Shown one piece after another: positions 58,589-64,000 of a stretch of DNA of 64,000 bases (within the stretch, counting starts at the first letter, position 1; each line of letters starts with the position of its first letter). The notes below the pieces were generated by a model that was given only the letters and a program-made list of their open reading frames with translations, made no database searches and was not told where the DNA came from. The DNA comes from MGBC102946 sp022793145 (lineage in GTDB: Bacteria; Bacillota_I; Bacilli_A; RF39; UBA660): the NCBI GenBank assembly GCA_947426265.1, contig CANEDJ010000002.1, positions 23,356 through 87,355 on the forward strand, given 5' to 3'. The position numbers were made by a program, and so were the translations under genes.

Positions 58589-59272
58589 ATGAAGCCAATC
58601 ATTGGTGTTGTAAGTAGGCCAGATGTTTTAAAAAGTGAGCGACGAGTAGATATTGTTTACCAAAGTATTCGAAAAATAATTGCAGAACTCGGTGGTATTC
58701 CATTTGTGATTATTCCACCAATAACAAATGAGGCAAAAAAGCTTACTTTAGAAGAAAAACAAGATTTCAATAGGCTATTAAGTCTATGCGATGGATTTGT
58801 TTTTCAAGGCGGAGATAACTTTTATGATTATGATTTATATGTTGTAGATTATGCTTATCAGAATAATATTCCAAGTCTTGGAATCTGTTTGGGTATGCAG
58901 CTAATGAGTGTCTATAAAAATGGAGTTTTAGGAAAACTAAATACCAATATGCATTATCAATTAAAAAATTATGTTCATTCTATCAAAATAAAAGAAAATT
59001 CCATGCTCGCTTCAATTTTAAAAAAAGAAGAATTAGAAGTGAACAGCAGACATCATGATTATGTCATACAAACAGATTTAGACGTAGTAGCAACTTCAAC
59101 TGATGTTATAGAAGCTGTGGAAGATAATGAGAAAACTTTTTTTATAGGAGTACAATGGCACCCAGAAGATATGATTGCATATGATGAAGTAATGAAGCAA
59201 CTATGGAGCGCTTTCATAGCTGCTTGTAGGGAGTGTTCATATGAATCTAAAGGAAGCGATTATAAAATGTAA
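58589..59272 (+). CDS. Class-I glutamine amidotransferase-like hydrolase (peptidase C26, PuuD-like)
   Basis: This 227-aa protein has the nucleophile Cys in SLGICLGMQLM, the glycine-rich FQGGDNFYDYD before it, and catalytic His/Glu in GVQWHPEDM. The opening KPIIGVVSRPD is typical of gamma-glutamyl-GABA hydrolase relatives. ATG 58589 with SD TAGGAGTGAT is preferred over a TTG further up. It overlaps murF by 32 bp, so it may trim a gamma-glutamyl wall or polyamine compound; the substrate is unknown. Confidence 0.88.
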   Translation: MKPIIGVVSRPDVLKSERRVDIVYQSIRKIIAELGGIPFVIIPPITNEAKKLTLEEKQDFNRLLSLCDGFVFQGGDNFYDYDLYVVDYAYQNNIPSLGICLGMQLMSVYKNGVLGKLNTNMHYQLKNYVHSIKIKENSMLASILKKEELEVNSRHHDYVIQTDLDVVATSTDVIEAVEDNEKTFFIGVQWHPEDMIAYDEVMKQLWSAFIAACRECSYESKGSDYKM

Positions 59273-60563
59273 AGGGGAGATTATAAATCCCGAAGTGCGA
59301 ATTCCAGAATCTTTTTGTCACATTAAAACAGATACAAGGGAACTAGAAGTTGGAGACATTTTTATTGCATTAAAAGGAAACCAATATAATGGGCATCAAT
59401 ATATAAATGAGGCAATCAAAAAAGGGGCCATTGCTGTTATTGTAGAAGAAAATATAGAAAGTGCTTCTATTCCCATTATAAAAGTTGTAAGTACCTACGA
59501 TGCCTTATTTGATTTAGCGCGCCTTTATTTAGAAACTTATCCAGTATTTGTGATTGCTGTTACAGGAAGTGTAGGAAAAACAACAACCAAAGAACTCATT
59601 GCCTCAATTTTAGAAAAAAAATATCATGTTTTAAAAAGCAAAGGAAATAAAAATAACAGAATTGGAATTCCACAGACCATTTTTGAATTAGATGAAAATA
59701 TAGACTGTATGGTTGTTGAGTTAGGAATGAATCATTTGCACGAAATTGACAAATTATCTAATTTAGTAAAACCAAATATCGCAGTTATTACGAACATCGG
59801 AAGTGCCCATATAGGCAATTTAGGCTCGCAAAAAAATATTTTGAAAGCAAAGATGGAAATTATTTCAGGAATGGATGGCGGAATCCTTATTTTAAATGGA
59901 CATGATTTATTATTAAGTAAAAAAAAGAAAATAAAAAAAGGAAAAATTGAACACATATATAAAGACAACGAAACAATTAGAATTGAACTCTTAGAACAAA
60001 CAATTTATGGCTCTTATATAACAATAGATAATGGAATAGAAACGTATTCTTTGTTTTTTGAAAGCCCTGGAGATGGAATTTTAGAAGATGTTGCATTAGC
60101 TCTTCGCGTAGGAGAAATTTTAGAAGTTCCATTTTCTGATATGATAAAAGCCCTAGAAAATTTCAGACCTAAACGATTTTTATTATCAACACTAGAAAGC
60201 GGCAACATTTTAATTAATGATAGTTATAATTCTAGTTATGAAGCGCTTATGCTAGCTCTCAACCTATTAAAAAATGAAAAAAAGCATAAAATATTAATAT
60301 TAGGAGACATATTAGAACTTGGCAAGAATAGTAAAAAAATACATCAAAAAATAGGAAAAGAATTAAAGTGTTTTTCTGATACAGAAATTTATTTTATTGG
60401 TTCAGAAATGAAATATGCTTGGAAAAAATATAAAGGAGGAAAACATTATTTTGACAATCAAGAATTCTTAAAAGAATGGAAACAAGGGGAACAGAAGAGT
60501 ATTATATTGCTGAAGGGATCAAGAAAAATGAAATTAGAGGAATTGATTCCATACATAGAATGA
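59241..60563 (+). CDS. murF: UDP-N-acetylmuramoyl-tripeptide--D-alanyl-D-alanine ligase (MurF)
   Basis: This is a 440-aa Mur ligase. The N-terminal domain has the KTDTRELEVGDIFIALKG signature, the P-loop is VTGSVGKTTTKELIASIL, and NKNNRIGIPQTIFELDE, VVELGMNH and NIGSAHIGNLG follow. The C-terminal domain has LINDSYNSSYEALMLAL and ILGDILELG. It adds D-Ala-D-Ala to the peptidoglycan precursor in the cytoplasm. It starts inside the preceding gene. A terminator follows. Confidence 0.94.
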   Translation: MNLKEAIIKCKGEIINPEVRIPESFCHIKTDTRELEVGDIFIALKGNQYNGHQYINEAIKKGAIAVIVEENIESASIPIIKVVSTYDALFDLARLYLETYPVFVIAVTGSVGKTTTKELIASILEKKYHVLKSKGNKNNRIGIPQTIFELDENIDCMVVELGMNHLHEIDKLSNLVKPNIAVITNIGSAHIGNLGSQKNILKAKMEIISGMDGGILILNGHDLLLSKKKKIKKGKIEHIYKDNETIRIELLEQTIYGSYITIDNGIETYSLFFESPGDGILEDVALALRVGEILEVPFSDMIKALENFRPKRFLLSTLESGNILINDSYNSSYEALMLALNLLKNEKKHKILILGDILELGKNSKKIHQKIGKELKCFSDTEIYFIGSEMKYAWKKYKGGKHYFDNQEFLKEWKQGEQKSIILLKGSRKMKLEELIPYIE

Positions 60564-60586
60564 ATGATTATGTATCATTCTTTTTG
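60562..60586 (+). terminator. Terminator after murF
   Basis: GAATGAT-tatgt-ATCATTC hairpin with five T, overlapping the stop codon. Confidence 0.85.
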
Positions 60587-60663
60587 TGTGTAACTATATT
60601 AAAAGCGTATTAAAGATTGTTAATAAAAAAAATAATGTCATTAAAAATTATTTTTTATAACTT

Positions 60664-60692
60664 TTGACAAATATATATTTTTTAGATATAAT
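60664..60692 (+). promoter_or_regulatory. tgt promoter
   Basis: TTGACA (60664-60669), 17-bp spacer, TATAAT (60687-60692), about 20 bp before the tgt ATG, so the leader is very short. Confidence 0.85.
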
Positions 60693-60712
60693 TGCAAACA
60701 AGGATGTGAAAC

Positions 60713-61840
60713 ATGAAAATTAAATATGAATTACATAAAAAAGAAAAAAATACAAACGCAAGATATGGAACTTTGCATACCAATTATGGAAGTTTTGAAA
60801 CCCCTATGTTTATGCCAGTAGGGACTTTAGCAAATGTAAAAACATTAACAACAGACCAAGTAAAGGCAGAAGGAAGTGCAGTAATATTATCCAACACTTA
60901 TCATTTATGGCTACGACCAGGTGCTGATATTGTAGAAAAAGCAGGCGGACTTCATAAATTTATGAATTATGATGGTCCAATTTTAACAGATAGTGGAGGA
61001 TTTCAAGTTTTTTCTTTGGCAAAAAATAAGAAAAAAGATATTGAAGAAGAGGGAGTTCATTTCAAAAGTCATTTGGATGGAAAAAAATTATTTTTGACGC
61101 CAGAGCTTTCCATTCAAATTCAAAATAAATTAGACAGTGATATTGCAATGAGCTTTGACGAATGCCCTCCAGCGAGTGCTAGTCATGAATATTTAAAAAA
61201 CAGCATTGAAAGAACTTTACGCTGGGCTGCAAGAGGGAAAACTGTTCATAGCAATCCTAATCAATCCTTGTTTGGAATTATTCAAGGAGGTGCTTATGAA
61301 GATTTAAGAAAGTTTTCTGCAATAGAAACTGTAAAAATGGATTTTGATGGTTATAGCATTGGTGGTGTTGCCAATGATGGAGAATCAAAAGAAGATATGT
61401 ATAAAGCAATTGACTATTCAGTTCCTTATATTCCAGAAGATAAACCACGCTATTTAATGGGAGTTGGAGATCCAATTGATATCATAGAAGGAGTGATTCG
61501 GGGTGTAGACATGTTTGATTGTGTCCTACCTACTAGAATTGCTAGACACGCGAATGCGTTTACAAGAAAAGGGAAAATGAATTTAAGAAATGCGAAATTT
61601 AAAGAAGATTTTACTCCAATAGAAAACTCTTGTGATTGTTATACTTGTACTCATTATACAAAAGCTTATATTAGGCATTTGGTAACTAGCGAAGAGACCT
61701 TAGGTGGAACACTGCTTTCTATTCATAACATTCGTTTTTTAATTCGTTTGACAGAAGAATTAAGAGAAGCAATCAAAGAAGATAGATTATTAGAATATCG
61801 TGAACAGTTTCTAAAGGAATACAATTGGAAACATGATTAG
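60713..61840 (+). CDS. tgt: tRNA-guanine transglycosylase
   Basis: This 375-aa protein is of standard bacterial Tgt length. ILTDSGGFQVFSL carries the catalytic Asp, MFDCVLPTRIARH the nucleophile Asp region, and NSCDCYTCTHYTKAYIRHL the zinc Cys set plus later His. It swaps guanine-34 for the queuosine precursor in tRNA. queH at 52858 completes the modification; genes for making preQ1 are not in this window, so the precursor may be imported or encoded elsewhere. Confidence 0.97.
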   Translation: MKIKYELHKKEKNTNARYGTLHTNYGSFETPMFMPVGTLANVKTLTTDQVKAEGSAVILSNTYHLWLRPGADIVEKAGGLHKFMNYDGPILTDSGGFQVFSLAKNKKKDIEEEGVHFKSHLDGKKLFLTPELSIQIQNKLDSDIAMSFDECPPASASHEYLKNSIERTLRWAARGKTVHSNPNQSLFGIIQGGAYEDLRKFSAIETVKMDFDGYSIGGVANDGESKEDMYKAIDYSVPYIPEDKPRYLMGVGDPIDIIEGVIRGVDMFDCVLPTRIARHANAFTRKGKMNLRNAKFKEDFTPIENSCDCYTCTHYTKAYIRHLVTSEETLGGTLLSIHNIRFLIRLTEELREAIKEDRLLEYREQFLKEYNWKHD

Positions 61841-62630
61841 AAATTATATTAAAACGACATCTAAAATAAAAAAAGAAATAACCTTCTTTTTAATTAGCGA
61901 CCTTCATTATTTTAAACCAAAAGATTTGAAAAAATGTCAATTTGTATTAGAAGAAATACATAAAAGAAAACCAGCTTATTTGATCATTGCTGGAGATTTA
62001 TTAGATAGTTCTAATATAGCTCATGAACATTTTTTTATCAACTTCATAAAAGCTTGTGCTTTAGAGACAACAGTTTTGATTGGAATCGGAAATCACGATA
62101 TCACTTTTATCGAAAATAAAAGAACATTGTATGATAGAAATAAGAATTTTTGGAAGCAACTAAATAAAATTAAAAATGTTTATGTTTTAGATAATAAAAA
62201 TTTTGAAACAGATGAATTTTGTGTTTACGGAATAACACTTCCATATTCTTATTATTATGAAAAATTAGATGTAAAAGATTTTTTGAATCAATATTTGACT
62301 GATACAAATTCGCAAAAACTGAATATGTTACTTGTGCATGATCCTTCTATCACTTCCAAATATGATATGACACCTTATGATATTGTATTGTCAGGTCATA
62401 CTCATAATGGGATGATTCCAAAAATATTGGAAAAAGTAGCTAAAAATAGAGGACTAATTTCTCCAGCTAAAAAGTTTTTTCCAGAAAAAATTAGAGGAAG
62501 ATTTTGGATAAAAAATACAGATATTATCATTAGTGGAGGCATTACGAAACTTTCAAAAAGAAGCAAGCTTAGTTTTCTAGATGCTTTTTGGGCCCATGAG
62601 CTTACTATAATTACATTAAAGCCAGAATAA
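61833..62630 (+). CDS. Metallophosphoesterase, copy 1
   Basis: This 265-aa calcineurin-like protein has ISDLHYFKPKDL, IAGDLLDSS, IGNHDITF, LLVHDPS and LSGHTHNGM, the full set of metal-binding motifs. The first ATG overlaps the tgt end by 8 bp, so it is co-transcribed with tgt. It resembles the next gene in length, motif spacing and C-terminal ISGGITKL, so the pair are paralogues. The substrate is unknown; there is an N-terminal basic segment but no clear membrane helix. Confidence 0.88.
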   Translation: MIRNYIKTTSKIKKEITFFLISDLHYFKPKDLKKCQFVLEEIHKRKPAYLIIAGDLLDSSNIAHEHFFINFIKACALETTVLIGIGNHDITFIENKRTLYDRNKNFWKQLNKIKNVYVLDNKNFETDEFCVYGITLPYSYYYEKLDVKDFLNQYLTDTNSQKLNMLLVHDPSITSKYDMTPYDIVLSGHTHNGMIPKILEKVAKNRGLISPAKKFFPEKIRGRFWIKNTDIIISGGITKLSKRSKLSFLDAFWAHELTIITLKPE

Positions 62631-62644
62631 AGTTGGCTTTTTTA
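62617..62644 (+). terminator. Terminator between the two phosphoesterase genes
   Basis: AAAGCCA / TGGCTTT stem plus six T, overlapping the end of the first phosphoesterase gene. Confidence 0.8.
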
Positions 62645-62690
62645 ATTTTTTATGTTACAATAAAAAAACTTTAAAAGGGGGAAGATTTGT

Positions 62691-63557
62691 ATGCAAAAGA
62701 AAACTTATTATATTAAATCAAGTAAAGTTGCTGAAAAAAAGAAATTATTGTTATTTTCAGATGTTCATTTTAGAGAAGGATTCCCAATAAAAAAATTAGC
62801 ACAAATACTAATACAAGCAGAACTAGCAGAACCAGATTATATTTGTATTGCAGGAGATTTGATTAATGATGCCAAAAATCCTGGTGATTTAAATTTGTTA
62901 TCTTCATTTTTAGATAGCTTATCAAAAATTGCTCCTATTGTTATGGGCTTTGGAAACCATGACTTGCTAGGCAAAGAAGGAAAACAATGGATTTATTATC
63001 TTAATGAAGACTATCTTGGACTTCTATTAAACACTCCAAAGCTTCATTTGGTTGACAATAGAGGTTGGAAAGATAGGGATATTGAATTCACAGGAGTTAC
63101 AATGCCTTATGATTATTATGAACGATGTCATGAATCTATAGATTATACCAAAACATACATAGATACAATTGCTAGCTCATTATTAAATAAACAACAAAAA
63201 AAGTTATACCAAGTTTTATTCTTTCATTCTCCCATTAGCATTTTAGAATTGGCGAGCGAAAATAAATTGGAAAGTTTAAAAGGAACTGACTTAATTCTAT
63301 CTGGCCATTTACATGGTGGCCTTACACCACCATTATTCGAGTTTTTTCTACGTCGTAGAGGAATTGTAGGGCCTCCAAATTTAGCTAATCGAATGATCTT
63401 TCCAAACCACGTTAGAGGACATGTACAGCTTAAAGATATAGATGCAGTTATTAGTACAGGAATTTCAAAATTGAACATGCCAGTCGCTGATATAATTTTG
63501 CCACCAAGCGTTACTGAAATTATAATTGATAAACCTAAAATTTTAACAAAAAAATAA
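62691..63557 (+). CDS. Metallophosphoesterase, copy 2
   Basis: This 288-aa protein has LLLFSDVHFREGFP, IAGDLINDAK, GFGNHDLLG, LFFHSP and LSGHLHGGLTPP. The C-terminal VISTGISKLNMPV parallels the ISGGITKL segment of the gene upstream. SD AAAGGGGGAAG is upstream. It is separated from copy 1 by a terminator, so it has its own control. Substrate unknown. Confidence 0.88.
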   Translation: MQKKTYYIKSSKVAEKKKLLLFSDVHFREGFPIKKLAQILIQAELAEPDYICIAGDLINDAKNPGDLNLLSSFLDSLSKIAPIVMGFGNHDLLGKEGKQWIYYLNEDYLGLLLNTPKLHLVDNRGWKDRDIEFTGVTMPYDYYERCHESIDYTKTYIDTIASSLLNKQQKKLYQVLFFHSPISILELASENKLESLKGTDLILSGHLHGGLTPPLFEFFLRRRGIVGPPNLANRMIFPNHVRGHVQLKDIDAVISTGISKLNMPVADIILPPSVTEIIIDKPKILTKK

Positions 63558-63577
63558 GCTCAAAAATGCTTATTTTT
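63550..63577. terminator. Bidirectional terminator between the phosphoesterase and TIGR04086-like genes
   Basis: AAAAATAAGC-tcaaaaat-GCTTATTTTT is a perfect 10-bp inverted repeat with T runs on both strands, between converging genes. Confidence 0.85.
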
Positions 63578-63941
63578 CTTTTGCTCTTTTATTAATTCCA
63601 AGCATACTTCCAAAAACACAAGACACTAATAGCAAAGCATAAAATAAAATGGTTTTAACAGAAAAATGAATACGAAGACCTAAATATTGAAATAGAATTA
63701 AAAGGGTTAAAAATAAGCAACCTAATTTTAATCCTTCTAACCAACCTTTTTGCTTGCTATTTTTTCCAATGATAAAACCTCCAATAAATAAAGATAAAAG
63801 TGGAGTGATAATTTCTAAAACAGAAAGCGTTTTAGAACCTATCCAATTGATATAATGAAGCAAAGTGACAATAAGAGTAACACCAAACAAACTTCCTATG
63901 ATAAAACCAAAAGCAATTCCTAAATTTTTAATATAAGTCAT
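63570..63941 (-). CDS. TIGR04086-family membrane protein
   Basis: This 123-aa protein, read on the minus strand, has four hydrophobic helices. IGSLFGVTLIVTLLHYINW and LSLFIGGFIIGKNSKQKGWL, then EGLKLGCLF, match the small membrane protein family TIGR04086, often encoded beside tgt/yajC in Bacillota; tgt lies 1.7 kb away here. Function unknown. The remaining 59 bp to the window edge hold its presumed promoter region. Confidence 0.78.
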   Translation of the reverse strand: MTYIKNLGIAFGFIIGSLFGVTLIVTLLHYINWIGSKTLSVLEIITPLLSLFIGGFIIGKNSKQKGWLEGLKLGCLFLTLLILFQYLGLRIHFSVKTILFYALLLVSCVFGSMLGINKRAKEK

Positions 63942-64000
63942 AAAAGCCTTGTATGATATATATAGTCAGTTACAAGAGAGATTTTGTATTTAATACTGAC

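Noticed and set aside
1..64000. Mollicute genetic code (TGA as Trp), given the AT-rich Bacilli-like genome
   Set aside because: Several clear genes end in TGA at the expected place (for example 9407-9409, 12134-12136, 41811-41813) and Trp is TGG throughout.
1..64000. CRISPR arrays, insertion sequences, integrases or prophage
   Set aside because: No regularly spaced repeats, transposase/integrase motifs or terminal inverted repeats were seen; the only transfer trace is the RhuM-like fragment.

Overview
The window is AT-rich (roughly 30% GC by eye) and densely coded, with almost every gene on the + strand. It reads as a low-GC Bacillota/Bacilli chromosome. Shine-Dalgarno sites are strong (AGGAGG, GGAGGTGA) and promoters are sigma-A type (TTGACA / 17 bp / TATAAT). 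LexA boxes are of the Bacillus type, and the order tkt-lexA-small SOS gene-yneF echoes Bacillus subtilis. TGA is used as a stop (for example at 9409, 12136 and 41813), so the code is not the Mollicute one. Rubrerythrin, PerR and QueH fit an anaerobe. An uncultured gut Bacilli lineage (Erysipelotrichales/RF39-like) is my guess, not something the sequence proves.

Layout. (1) 1-10.4 kb: a cell-surface polysaccharide cluster. It holds a polymerase/ligase-like tail joined in frame to a GT2 transferase, then GT32-, GT4- and GT26-type transferases, a decayed gene, wecB, a UbiA-type prenyltransferase, a large membrane glycosyltransferase, another GT2, a GtrA protein and a HAD phosphatase-GtrA fusion. 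The last group looks like a route that makes, flips and uses a polyprenyl-phosphate sugar. (2) 10.4-11.65 kb: a ~590-nt structured noncoding RNA with its own promoter, followed by an OapA-like membrane protein. I interpret this as OLE RNA plus its partner. (3) 11.7-14.8 kb: perR-rbr, folD, a short-chain dehydrogenase and a small protein. (4) 14.8-30.3 kb: three tRNAs (Met, a divergent Thr, Arg), a thioredoxin-like membrane protein, DUF1848, dCMP deaminase, regulators (XRE, MerR), transporters (EamA, NatAB-like) and several unknowns. (5) 30.4-33.3 kb: an acyl-CoA ligase between two PlsC acyltransferases. (6) 33.3-36.5 kb: four unknown genes. (7) 36.6-44.2 kb: a pyridine nucleotide cluster, [unknown]-pncA-pncB-nudix-nadE-nadK-nadD, then pncC and an NrtR-type regulator. 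(8) 44.2-49.7 kb: two lipoproteins with nearly identical signal-peptide DNA, a large membrane-anchored wall protein and a giant coiled-coil protein preceded by a 42-codon gene. (9) 49.8-53.5 kb: lspA-rluD, tspO, a rhomboid protease and queH. (10) 53.7-60.6 kb: transketolase, lexA divergent from a 48-aa LexA-boxed membrane peptide, CapA-like, yneF, a class-I amidotransferase and murF. (11) 60.7-64 kb: tgt, two metallophosphoesterases and a TIGR04086-like membrane protein.

The strongest leads are the OLE-like RNA/OapA pair, the minimal SOS-controlled membrane peptide opposite lexA, the UbiA/HAD-GtrA/GT-C module with its fused phosphatase-flippase, and the NrtR-associated NAD operon led by an unrecognised gene. 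I saw no CRISPR array, insertion sequence, prophage or rRNA. Family assignments come from motif recognition by eye; no database search was run.
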